Shown here in pieces: positions 1 to 5,679 of a stretch of 5,679 nt of DNA. This stretch comes from an uncultured Acidimicrobiaceae bacterium (GTDB lineage: Bacteria > Actinomycetota > Acidimicrobiia > Acidimicrobiales > MedAcidi-G1), in contig CAJXIS010000161.1 in assembly GCA_913054115.1 (NCBI GenBank), forward strand, positions 1 through 5,679, read 5' to 3'. A program made the translations under genes and the position numbers. The notes beneath the pieces are model-generated. The model had not been told where the DNA came from and did no database searches. It saw nothing but the letters and a program-made list of their open reading frames with translations. The stretch's first letter is position 1; every line of letters starts with the position of its first letter.

Positions 1-492
1 CACCAGGGAGAGCGCCAGGTCGAGGCGCCGCCGCATGCCCCCCGAGTAGGTCGCCACCCGTCGATCCGCCGCTCCCGAGAGTCCGACCCTTTCCAACAGT
101 TCCGGGCAACGACGCCTGGACTCCGACCGGGGAATGCCGTGGAGCACCGCCTGGAGGCGCATCAACTCGCTGCCGGTCATGAGCGGGTCGATGGCGGCAT
201 CCTGCAGCGCCACCCCGATGATGCGGCGGACGGCGGCCGCTGCGCCCAGCACGTCGTGACCGCCGATCCGGGCGGATCCTCCGGTCGGTCGGAGCAGGGT
301 GGTGAGCATCCGGACGGTGGTCGACTTGCCGGCGCCGTTCGGTCCGAGGAACCCGAAGACCTCGCCACGGGTGACGGACAGGTCGATGCCGTCGACGGCG
401 ACCACGTCACCGAAGGTGCGTGCGAGGTTGGATGCCTCGATCACGATGTCGGCGCTCTCGGCACCCGGGTCTGATGTTGCGCTCCCGCTCAT
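1..492 (-). CDS. ABC transporter ATP-binding protein, DrrA-like, N-terminal part (runs off the left edge)
   Basis: This is the first 164 residues of a cytoplasmic ATPase subunit that would power an ABC-2 type exporter. Visible motifs are the Walker A loop GPNGAGKST at residues 50-58, a Q-loop (VALQD, Q97) and the ABC signature YSGGMRRR at 149-156. Walker B, the D-loop and the switch histidine lie beyond the window. The wording around the Walker A (EVFGFLGPNGAGKSTTVRML) and after the Q-loop is that of the daunorubicin-resistance (DrrA)/ABC-2 exporter ATPases. That family often pairs with a downstream membrane permease gene, which cannot be seen here. The ATG at 492-490 is the first possible start, because an in-frame TAG lies four codons upstream and an AGGAAG ribosome site sits 8 bases before it. 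Substrate is unknown. Family assignment is firm; drug export is only one possibility, and other ABC-2 cargo fits equally well. Confidence 0.93.
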   Translation of the reverse strand, partial: MSGSATSDPGAESADIVIEASNLARTFGDVVAVDGIDLSVTRGEVFGFLGPNGAGKSTTVRMLTTLLRPTGGSARIGGHDVLGAAAAVRRIIGVALQDAAIDPLMTGSELMRLQAVLHGIPRSESRRRCPELLERVGLSGAADRRVATYSGGMRRRLDLALSLV

Positions 493-500
493 ACGCCGGT

Positions 501-506
501 CTTCCT
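501..506 (-). promoter_or_regulatory. Ribosome binding site of the ABC ATPase gene
   Basis: On the minus strand the bases read AGGAAG, 8 bases before the ATG at 492-490. This is the clearest Shine-Dalgarno sequence in the window. Together with the in-frame TAG just upstream it fixes the start of the ABC ATPase and suggests that gene is translated independently of ftsB. Confidence 0.65.
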
Positions 507-568
507 ACATCGTGAACCCCCACCGGGGACCAGACGGGCGCCCGATCTGTTGAAAGTCGTTGTGCGGC

Positions 569-895
569 TCAGCCCCGAAATGGCCAGATGCCCGGAACGG
601 CCACCGACTCGTCCGGAGGGGGCAGCACCGCATAGGCCTCCTCGTCGGGCCGCACGAGGTTGTACTCGGCACGGGCACGGCGCTCGATCTCCTCGTCGGT
701 GTTGAGGGCGTCGGCTCGCAACTCGTAGTCGTGGTTCTGGCGTTCGATGTCGGCGACCTGCTCCCGCAGGCCGGTCAGCGTCTCGCGCTGGTCGAGCCAG
801 TCGCGGAAGGGGACCACGCCCAGTCCGAGGACGGCGACGAACACCAGCACCGTCAGGCCGAGCACGCCCAGTCGACGGAGCAGACGGGGGCTCAT
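569..895 (-). CDS. ftsB: FtsB/DivIC-family septum formation initiator
   Basis: A 108-residue bitopic membrane protein of the divisome. The family forms a complex with FtsL and FtsQ that helps trigger septal peptidoglycan synthesis. The architecture is a short basic cytoplasmic tail (MSPRLLRR), one hydrophobic transmembrane segment at about residues 9-30, then an extracytoplasmic coiled coil at about 33-70. Next comes the family-typical stretch ARAEYNLVRPDEEAY at 74-88 and a proline-rich end finishing in WPFRG. Length and layout are normal for the family. The ATG overlaps the enolase stop as ATGA, and a GGGAG lies only 3 bases before it, so translation is probably coupled to eno. The eno-ftsB pair is conserved in other actinobacteria (for example Rv1023-Rv1024 of M. 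tuberculosis), which supports the call over generic coiled-coil alternatives. Short coiled-coil proteins diverge quickly, so FtsB versus DivIC naming is a matter of convention. Confidence 0.9.
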   Translation of the reverse strand: MSPRLLRRLGVLGLTVLVFVAVLGLGVVPFRDWLDQRETLTGLREQVADIERQNHDYELRADALNTDEEIERRARAEYNLVRPDEEAYAVLPPPDESVAVPGIWPFRG

Positions 896-2172
896 GCGCT
901 CCCGGCGAGGGCCGCTCCGCCGCGGTACTCGGCCGCCTCGCCCAGGTGCTCCTCGATCCGGAGGAGCTGGTTGTACTTGGCGACGCGGTCGCTGCGGGCC
1001 GGCGCACCCGTCTTGATCTGTCCGCAGTTGGTGGCCACGGCGAGGTCGGCGATGGTGGTGTCCTCGGTCTCTCCGGACCGGTGGGAGATGACCACCGTGA
1101 AGCCCGCCGCTTGGGCCATGTCGACCGCCTCGAGGGTCTCGGTGAGCGTGCCGATCTGGTTGACCTTGATCAGGATCGAGTTGGCGATGCCGTCGCGGAT
1201 ACCGCGCGCCAGACGCTCGGTGTTGGTGACGAACAGGTCGTCGCCGACCAGCTGCACCCGCTCGCCGATGGCTGCGGTGAGGGCCGCCCAGCCGTCCCAG
1301 TCGTCTTCGGCCATGCCGTCCTCGATGGAGACGATCGGGTAGCGGGCGCTCAGGTCGGCCAAGTAGTCGGCCATGCCCGTGGGCGACAGGGAGCGGCCCT
1401 CGCCGGCGAGCACGTACTCGCCGTCGTGGAAGAACTCGGTGGAGGCGGCGTCGAGTGCCAGCGCCATGTCGTCGCCGGGCGTCAGTCCGGCGGCCTCGAC
1501 CGCCTCGAGCAGGAGTTGGACGGCCTCTTCGTTGGAGCCCAGGTTCGGGGCGAACCCGCCCTCGTCGCCGACCGAGGTGGAGAGGCCACGGCCCGAGAGG
1601 ACCTTCTTGAGCGAGTGGTAGCACTCGACGCCCCAGCGGAGCCCCTCGCTGAACGAGGCGGCGCCGACCGGCATGTACATGAACTCCTGGATGTCGACGT
1701 TGTTGTCGGCGTGCTCGCCGCCGTTGATGACGTTGAGCATCGGGACCGGGAGGACGTGGGCATCGGGACCGCCGATGGACCGGTACAGGGGCATGCCGAG
1801 CTCCTCGGCGGCGGCACGTGCGACGGCGAGCGAGACACCGAGGATGGCGTTGGCGCCGAGGCGACCCTTGTTGTCGGTGCCGTCGGCGTCGATCATGGCC
1901 CGGTCGACGAGACGTTGGTCGAGGGCGTCGAGGCCGATCACGGCCTCGGCGAGCTCGGTGTCGACGTTGGCGACGGCAACGGTGACGCCCTTGCCGGCCC
2001 ACCGACTGCCACCATCACGCAGTTCGACGGCTTCGTGCCGGCCGGTGGATGCGCCGCTCGGGACGATCGCCCGTCCGGAGGCGCCGCTTTCGAGGAGCAC
2101 CTCGGCCTCGAGGGTGGGGTTGCCCCGGGAATCGAGGACCTGACGGGCGGCGACGGACTCGATGCTGCTCAC
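892..2172 (-). CDS. eno: Enolase (phosphopyruvate hydratase)
   Basis: A complete 426-residue enolase, the usual bacterial length. It interconverts 2-phosphoglycerate and phosphoenolpyruvate in glycolysis and gluconeogenesis. The N-terminal signature DSRGNPT is at residues 14-20, with the flexible loop PSGASTGRHEA at 38-48. Catalytic and metal positions visible by family comparison are Q162/E163 (QEFM), E204 (GDEGG), the Mg ligands D241, E284 (SIEDG) and D311 (GDD), the base K336 (ILIKVNQIGT), the substrate-binding H364-R365-S366 (SHRSGET) and K387 (QIKTGAPARSDR). None is missing. The start is GTG at 2172-2170: it yields the expected MSSIESVAARQVLDSRG beginning. A GGAG lies about 19 bases upstream, too far for a normal ribosome site, so the start rests on homology. 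It follows mazG after 171 bases and overlaps ftsB by four bases (ATGA), suggesting an eno-ftsB unit. Confidence 0.98.
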   Translation of the reverse strand: MSSIESVAARQVLDSRGNPTLEAEVLLESGASGRAIVPSGASTGRHEAVELRDGGSRWAGKGVTVAVANVDTELAEAVIGLDALDQRLVDRAMIDADGTDNKGRLGANAILGVSLAVARAAAEELGMPLYRSIGGPDAHVLPVPMLNVINGGEHADNNVDIQEFMYMPVGAASFSEGLRWGVECYHSLKKVLSGRGLSTSVGDEGGFAPNLGSNEEAVQLLLEAVEAAGLTPGDDMALALDAASTEFFHDGEYVLAGEGRSLSPTGMADYLADLSARYPIVSIEDGMAEDDWDGWAALTAAIGERVQLVGDDLFVTNTERLARGIRDGIANSILIKVNQIGTLTETLEAVDMAQAAGFTVVISHRSGETEDTTIADLAVATNCGQIKTGAPARSDRVAKYNQLLRIEEHLGEAAEYRGGAALAGSA

Positions 2173-2343
2173 GGGTTCGCTGGCTCACTTTCTCCGGTTG
2201 CCGGTCGGACTGCGGGCACTCGATGCGACGTTGCACCGCCACCGCCTGCTGCCGCCACAATACCGGCAGGAGTCGGGTCATATGGGGACGTTGCGCGCGA
2301 ATGGTCAGCAATCTGCGCGCTCTCTGCGTTCAACCGGGTCAGA
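2173..2343 (-). promoter_or_regulatory. eno leader / probable promoter region with a small inverted repeat
   Basis: This 171-base gap is the longest non-coding stretch in the window and lies between mazG and eno, so it is the natural place for an eno-ftsB promoter. On the minus strand it holds a perfect 6-base inverted repeat, CTGCCG at 2269-2264 and CGGCAG at 2254-2249, separated by 9 bases. The loop contains TATTGT, which fits a loose actinobacterial -10 pattern (TAnnnT), but I see no convincing -35 at the right distance. A second GC-only pair of GCGCGC arms lies nearer mazG, without a T-run, so I do not call a terminator. Assignment as a regulatory region is by position, not by a recognised motif. 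Confidence 0.35.
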
Positions 2344-3195
2344 TCAGGACCCGTCGACCGGAACATCCGGGGAATCCCCGGGATCAGGAGCATCCTCGGC
2401 AGCAGCGCCCGCCTCGGCCGCACGGACCTGGTCGGCGAGCCGTGCCACGGCTCCCCGCAGCGCCTCCTCCGGGTCCAGGCCCACCCCACGCGCCCAGGCG
2501 ACCAGGTCGAGCAGAGCATCGCCAAGGGCCTCGTCGTCGGCTGGCCCTTCGGCCGGGGGCTCGGGAGCCAGGCCGACCGACGACGCCCTGCGCAACGTCT
2601 TGGCAGCCCTGGCCAGCGCCGGCAGGGTCGCCGGGATGCCGTCGAGCACCGACTCGCGGCCCTTCTCCTCGCGCTTGATCTGCTCCCATGTGGCGAGGAC
2701 CTGCTCCGTGGCGAGGGTGCCCGGAACTGGCCCATTCCCTGACCCACCGCCTGGCCCATTCCCTGCCCCACCGCCTGGCCCATTCCCTGACCCGCCGCCT
2801 GGCCCATTCCCTGACCCACCGCCTGCGCCATCGTCTGCGTCTGCGTCTGCGCCGAAGACGTGCGGGTGCCGGTGGTGCAACTTGTCGTGGATCCCCTGTG
2901 CCACGTCGGCGAGGTCGAAGTGCCCGGACTCGGCGGCGATCCGTGCGTGGAACACCACCTGGAAGAGCAGGTCGCCGAGTTCCTCGCAGACGTGCTCGAT
3001 GCCGTCACCGGTCACCTCGTCCAGGTTGTCGAGCGCCTCGAGGACCTCGTGGGCCTCCTCCAACAGGTGCGGCCGCAACGAGGTGTGTGTCTGCTCGGCG
3101 TCCCACGGGCATTCGCGCCGGAGGATGTCGACCAGGTCGACGAAGTCGGCGATCGCCTTGAGTGTCCCCGGCGAGGCGCCGACCGACTCGCCCAT
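2344..3195 (-). CDS. mazG: Nucleoside triphosphate pyrophosphohydrolase MazG, with repeat insertion in the linker
   Basis: A 283-residue all-alpha NTP pyrophosphohydrolase that converts (d)NTPs to the monophosphate and PPi. In mycobacteria MazG is reported to cleanse oxidised nucleotides. The N-terminal MazG domain (about 12-115) is intact: RRECPWDAEQTHTSLRPHL at 26-44, the Mg-binding EExxE at E46/E47/E50, the partner ExxD at E72/D75, and the KLHHRHPHVF end at 105-114. It is followed by an Ala-Asp run and four copies of an 8-residue Gly-rich unit (125-156). The conserved connector ATWEQIKREEKGR (168-180) and LDGIPATLPALARAAKTLRRAS come next. The second MazG domain is reduced: EALGDALLDLVAWARG and LDPEEALR survive, but the helix with its EExxE motif is gone. 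The ATG overlaps the stop of the upstream lipoprotein gene by one base (TGATG) with no ribosome site, so translational coupling is likely. A Pro/Asp/Ala tail ends the protein. Confidence 0.94.
   Translation of the reverse strand: MGESVGASPGTLKAIADFVDLVDILRRECPWDAEQTHTSLRPHLLEEAHEVLEALDNLDEVTGDGIEHVCEELGDLLFQVVFHARIAAESGHFDLADVAQGIHDKLHHRHPHVFGADADADDGAGGGSGNGPGGGSGNGPGGGAGNGPGGGSGNGPVPGTLATEQVLATWEQIKREEKGRESVLDGIPATLPALARAAKTLRRASSVGLAPEPPAEGPADDEALGDALLDLVAWARGVGLDPEEALRGAVARLADQVRAAEAGAAAEDAPDPGDSPDVPVDGS
2728..2823 (-). repeat. 24-base minisatellite, four tandem units, inside mazG
   Basis: Four head-to-tail 24-base units at 2800-2823, 2776-2799, 2752-2775 and 2728-2751 are in frame with mazG. 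Each encodes Gly-Gly-Gly-Ser(or Ala)-Gly-Asn-Gly-Pro, residues 125-156. The first and last units are identical. The second differs by one silent base and the third by one base that changes Ser to Ala. The codons GGG, AAT, TCA and CCA used in the units are unlike the strongly G/C-ending usage of the surrounding gene. The block sits exactly between the N-terminal MazG domain and the WEQIK connector, where MazG proteins ordinarily have a short acidic linker. Copy-number change would add or remove 8 residues without a frameshift. Confidence 0.95.
2834..2851 (-). repeat. Hexanucleotide run encoding (Asp-Ala)n in mazG
   Basis: Three perfect tandem copies of a 6-base unit (TCTGCG on the plus strand) lie 10 bases from the 24-base minisatellite. 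They encode the alternating Ala-Asp stretch at about residues 116-121 of MazG. This position corresponds to the naturally acidic linker of the family, so the run may be only a local expansion of it. Confidence 0.75.
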
Positions 3196-4139
3196 CAGCC
3201 CGCGGCGGGGGCCGCCGGCTGCGAGACACGCCCCACGACGGGGTCCCAGGTGCCGAATCGACCGTCCAACGAGACCTCCCTGGTCATCGAGGCGATGCTG
3301 AGCAGCACGTTGACGGTACGGCTTCCGAGGTCCTCGAAGGTGACGGGCTCGGTGGGTCGGACCTCGTCGATCCGGATCACGTGCTGGCCGAACTGGCTCG
3401 GCACCGGACCGACCAGCGTCATCCCGACGGCGATCGCACCGAGCGTCGCCCGCTCGAACGTCGGGACGAACGCACCTGTGGGCACGCAGCCGAGGCTGCC
3501 ACCCTGCGACCCGGATCCCGGGTCCTGGGACACCTGCCCGGCGAGCTCGGCGAAGTCGCTTCCGGCGGCCAGCAGGTCGATCACCTCGTCGGCGTCATCC
3601 CTGGTCGAGACGAGGATGTGGCTGGTACAGAGTTCGTGGCTGACCAGCCCGGCATTGGCCTCGTAGGCGGAGCGGACGCCAGCGACGCCGGCGTCGATCG
3701 CATCGAGGGCCGCCTGCCAACGGGAGAGCCGTCCCATCATCGAAGAAGACGCATCGAACCCGGCCGCCACCAACTTGTCGGAGGCCTTCGCCACGTCCGC
3801 GTCGGAAGCCACGGTCCCGTGTTCGGCCAGGAGGTCGATGAGCGCCTCGTAGGTGACCAGTTCGCTGATGACCTCTGCCGCCACCTTGGCATCGACGGTC
3901 ACCTCGCCGACGGCGGCGATCCCACCACGGGCCTCGATCCATTCGAGGACGTCGGCCCGGTCGAGGTCGGTGTCGCCGATGCCGACCACCACCGACTCGG
4001 AGGCGCAGGCGGCCAGCAGCACCATGCCCGCGACGCCCATCAGGACGACTGCGAGCGGACGCAGCGCACGCCGACGCAGCGGGGATCGCAACGGGGATCG
4101 CAACGGGGATCCCAGGGCAGAAGAAGGCAGGTGGCTCAC
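3195..4139 (-). CDS. Lipoprotein with PpiC-type (parvulin) peptidyl-prolyl isomerase domain
   Basis: A 314-residue predicted extracytoplasmic foldase of the PrsA/SurA type. Residues 1-27 are basic and repetitive, 28-44 hydrophobic, and the lipobox LAAC puts the lipidated cysteine at C45. Residues 48-165 form a helical SurA_N-like segment. The parvulin domain spans about 168-260: CTSHILV (H174), FAELA, SQDPGSGSQGGSLG (D206, at the Pin1 Cys113 position), VPTF (F228) and FGQHVIRI (H253). Both conserved histidines and the GG-LG core are present, so isomerase activity is plausible. The start taken is GTG at 4139, four bases after the mfd stop and without a visible ribosome site. TTG codons in the repeat or Met34 are alternatives, though Met34 would leave almost no positive n-region. 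Its stop overlaps the mazG ATG. A SurA-like gene near mfd and mazG is, as I recall, seen in other actinobacteria. The client proteins are unknown. Confidence 0.9.
   Translation of the reverse strand: MSHLPSSALGSPLRSPLRSPLRRRALRPLAVVLMGVAGMVLLAACASESVVVGIGDTDLDRADVLEWIEARGGIAAVGEVTVDAKVAAEVISELVTYEALIDLLAEHGTVASDADVAKASDKLVAAGFDASSSMMGRLSRWQAALDAIDAGVAGVRSAYEANAGLVSHELCTSHILVSTRDDADEVIDLLAAGSDFAELAGQVSQDPGSGSQGGSLGCVPTGAFVPTFERATLGAIAVGMTLVGPVPSQFGQHVIRIDEVRPTEPVTFEDLGSRTVNVLLSIASMTREVSLDGRFGTWDPVVGRVSQPAAPAAG
4074..4109 (-). repeat. 12-base tandem repeat encoding (Ser-Pro-Leu-Arg)x3
   Basis: Three in-frame 12-base units at 4098-4109, 4086-4097 and 4074-4085 encode Ser-Pro-Leu-Arg at residues 11-22 of the lipoprotein. 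The first two are identical and the third has two changes, both silent. They lie in the signal-peptide n-region immediately before the RRRALR cluster, lengthening it and adding positive charge. Confidence 0.9.
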
Positions 4140-4143
4140 GGAG

Positions 4144-5679
4144 TCAGGATGCTACGGGTCCGTCGTCCGGTTGGACCACCGGCACGAGCTCGACGAGTAG
4201 CTCGGACAGCTGCGTGGCCAGATCGGGAACGCCGTCGCCGGTGAGCAGCGGCAGGAGCAGTTGCCGTGATCCCTGCTTGTAGCGGGCATGACGGTGGAGC
4301 CGTTCCAGGCGGACCTGCCGGCTGAGCGGCAGATCGACCGGCGAACAACGGGCCAGCCGCTCGGGGGCACCCAGACCGGGTCCCCTGGCCACGACGACCT
4401 CCGTGATGCCCCGCTCGACACAGAGCGACTTCAGGCGGGCCACGGCGACGAGTGCCTCGACCGGCGACGGCAACGGCCCGTACCGGTCCTCCCACTCGGC
4501 CTGCACGGCGTCGACGGCTGCCGGATCCGGTGACAGGCTCGCCGTGCCCAACTTGCGGTAGGCCTCCATCCGGAGGTCGTTGCGCGACACGTAGTCCTCC
4601 GGCAGGTGGGCATCGACCGGGATCTCGACCCGGACCTCGGGCAGCACCTCGGGGGCCCGGCCCGCCAGCTCGGCCACCGCCTCGTTGACCATCTGGCAGT
4701 AGAGGTCGTAGCCGACCGCTGCGATGTGGCCGCTCTGGCCGGTGCCGAGCAGGTTGCCGGCACCTCGGATCTCGAGGTCGCGCATGGCGATCCGGAAGCC
4801 GGACCCCAACTCGGTCGACTCACCGATCGTCCGGAGGCGCTCGTAGGCCTCCTCGGTGAGCGACCGGTCGGGCGGCACGAACAGGTAGGCGTATGCCCGC
4901 TGGCCGGCACGACCGACCCGGCCCCGCAGTTGGTGCATCTGACCGAGGCCCAGCAGGTCGGCCCGATCGACGACCAGCGTGTTGACGGTCGGCATGTCGA
5001 TGCCGGACTCGATGATGGTCGTGCAGACCAGCACGTCGTGGTTGCCCTCCCAGAAGTCGAGTACCACCGATTCGAGGGACGCCTCGTCCATCTGGCCGTG
5101 GGCGACGACCACACGCGCCTCGGGCACGAGCTCGCGCAGGCCACCCGCAATCTGTTCGATGTCGGCGACCCGGTTGTGCACGAAGAACACCTGCCCCTCA
5201 CGGAGCAGTTCCCGACGGATCGCCTCGACCACGGCCCGCTCGTCGTAGTCGCCGACGTAGGTCAGGATCGGCTGGCGGTCGGCTGGCGGGGTGTTGAGCA
5301 GGCTGAGGTCGCGGATGCCGGTGAGCGACATCTCGAGGGTGCGCGGGATCGGCGTGGCGGTGAGGGTCAGGACGTCGACGTCGGCACGCAGCTGCTTGAT
5401 GGACTCCTTGTGCCGGACGCCGAAGCGCTGTTCCTCGTCGATGACCAGCAGTCCCAGGTCCTTGAACCGCAGGTCGCCGGAGAGCAGCCGATGGGTGCCG
5501 ATCACGACATCGACGGACCCGTCGGCCAGACCCTCGACCACGACCTTCGCCTCGGCGTTCGACAGGAATCGGCTCAGCACCTCGGTCCGGATGGGATACG
5601 GGGCGAGGCGGTCGCGGAAGGTCTGCCCGTGCTGCTGGGCGAGCAGCGTCGTCGGCACGAGCACCGCCGCCTGGGACCC
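4144..5679 (-). CDS. mfd: Transcription-repair coupling factor Mfd, C-terminal part (runs off the right edge)
   Basis: The last 511 residues of Mfd, roughly 45 percent of a protein usually near 1,150-1,200 residues. Mfd is a dsDNA translocase that removes stalled RNA polymerase and recruits UvrA for nucleotide excision repair. Visible in order (numbering from the edge) are motif Ia PTTLLAQQH at 9-17, Walker B/motif II DEEQRFGV at 81-88 and motif III TATPIPRTL at 107-115. Motif IV-like FFVHNR follows, then GIDMP, and motif VI QLRGRVGR at 250-257. The translocation (TRG) region ending RDLEIRGAGNLLGTGQSG lies at about 290-316. LLGTGQSGHIAAVGYDLYCQM and the following C-terminal regulatory domain (about 340-430 onward) distinguish it from RecG. 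The frame is open to the edge: the GTG at 5664 is an internal valine (GSQAAVLVPTT), not a start. The Walker A should lie about 20 residues beyond the window. The stop is four bases before the lipoprotein start. Confidence 0.97.
   Translation of the reverse strand, partial: GSQAAVLVPTTLLAQQHGQTFRDRLAPYPIRTEVLSRFLSNAEAKVVVEGLADGSVDVVIGTHRLLSGDLRFKDLGLLVIDEEQRFGVRHKESIKQLRADVDVLTLTATPIPRTLEMSLTGIRDLSLLNTPPADRQPILTYVGDYDERAVVEAIRRELLREGQVFFVHNRVADIEQIAGGLRELVPEARVVVAHGQMDEASLESVVLDFWEGNHDVLVCTTIIESGIDMPTVNTLVVDRADLLGLGQMHQLRGRVGRAGQRAYAYLFVPPDRSLTEEAYERLRTIGESTELGSGFRIAMRDLEIRGAGNLLGTGQSGHIAAVGYDLYCQMVNEAVAELAGRAPEVLPEVRVEIPVDAHLPEDYVSRNDLRMEAYRKLGTASLSPDPAAVDAVQAEWEDRYGPLPSPVEALVAVARLKSLCVERGITEVVVARGPGLGAPERLARCSPVDLPLSRQVRLERLHRHARYKQGSRQLLLPLLTGDGVPDLATQLSELLVELVPVVQPDDGPVAS

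Noticed and set aside
503..509. ATG followed at once by TAG just upstream of the ABC ATPase, considered as a regulatory start-stop mini-ORF
   Set aside because: A lone start-stop pair is expected by chance, has no ribosome site of its own, and nothing else suggests attenuation.
517..529. Small CCCC/GGGG hairpin between ftsB and the ABC ATPase, considered as a terminator
   Set aside because: The stem is only 4 bases with a 3-base loop and no T-run on either strand. It is probably a chance structure in G/C-rich DNA.
569..2002. A 477-codon minus-strand frame merging ftsB with an Arg-rich N-terminal part
   Set aside because: Only the final 108 residues (from 895) are real FtsB. The upstream portion is enolase read in another frame.
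946..2742. A 598-codon open frame on the plus strand opposite eno and part of mazG, with other long plus-strand frames such as 2162-3301 and 3162-4244
   Set aside because: High G+C coding DNA with G/C at third positions routinely leaves open antisense frames. These translate to low-complexity Arg/Gly/Val/Asp-rich sequence with no recognisable domain, while the opposite strand carries proteins with full catalytic motifs.
2728..2823. The 24-base repeats as a CRISPR array or mobile-element end
   Set aside because: The units are directly contiguous with no spacers, are in frame, and encode a Gly-rich linker within mazG.
5662..5664. GTG as the start codon of the right-hand helicase gene
   Set aside because: The frame continues to the window edge with GSQAAVLVPTTLLAQQH, which is internal Mfd sequence. 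The valine is conserved in the family and the gene is simply cut by the edge.

Overview
The window is GC-rich (roughly two thirds G+C by eye), densely coding, and every gene I can support lies on the minus strand. Gene content and order point to an actinobacterium. The run mfd - (PpiC lipoprotein) - mazG - eno - ftsB resembles the housekeeping neighbourhood known from mycobacteria and streptomycetes. Protein flavour and high G+C would fit a deep-branching lineage such as Acidimicrobiia, but that is a guess.

Reading in the direction of transcription (right to left): the C-terminal part of the transcription-repair coupling factor Mfd enters from the right edge (5679-4144). Four bases after its stop comes a lipoprotein with a parvulin (PpiC) prolyl isomerase domain (4139-3195). 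Its stop overlaps by one base the start of MazG, a nucleoside triphosphate pyrophosphohydrolase (3195-2344). A 171-base gap (2343-2173) follows, then enolase (2172-892), whose stop overlaps the start of the FtsB/DivIC-like division protein (895-569) as ATGA. After 76 non-coding bases, the N-terminal 164 residues of a DrrA-like ABC transporter ATPase (492-1) run off the left edge.

The spacing suggests two transcription units, mfd-ppiC-mazG and eno-ftsB, and a separately started ABC transporter unit. Mfd (repair at stalled RNA polymerase) and MazG (removal of noncanonical NTPs) share a genome-maintenance theme. The lipoprotein acts outside the membrane. Enolase is glycolytic and FtsB is part of the divisome.

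I found no mobile element, CRISPR array, RNA gene or evident undescribed system. The unusual signals are small. MazG carries a four-copy 24-base in-frame minisatellite encoding a Gly/Asn/Ser/Pro linker, and its second MazG domain is eroded. The PpiC lipoprotein has a 12-base tandem repeat lengthening its signal-peptide n-region and a parvulin domain with two cysteines. The usual actinobacterial neighbours downstream of ftsB are replaced by an ABC transporter gene.
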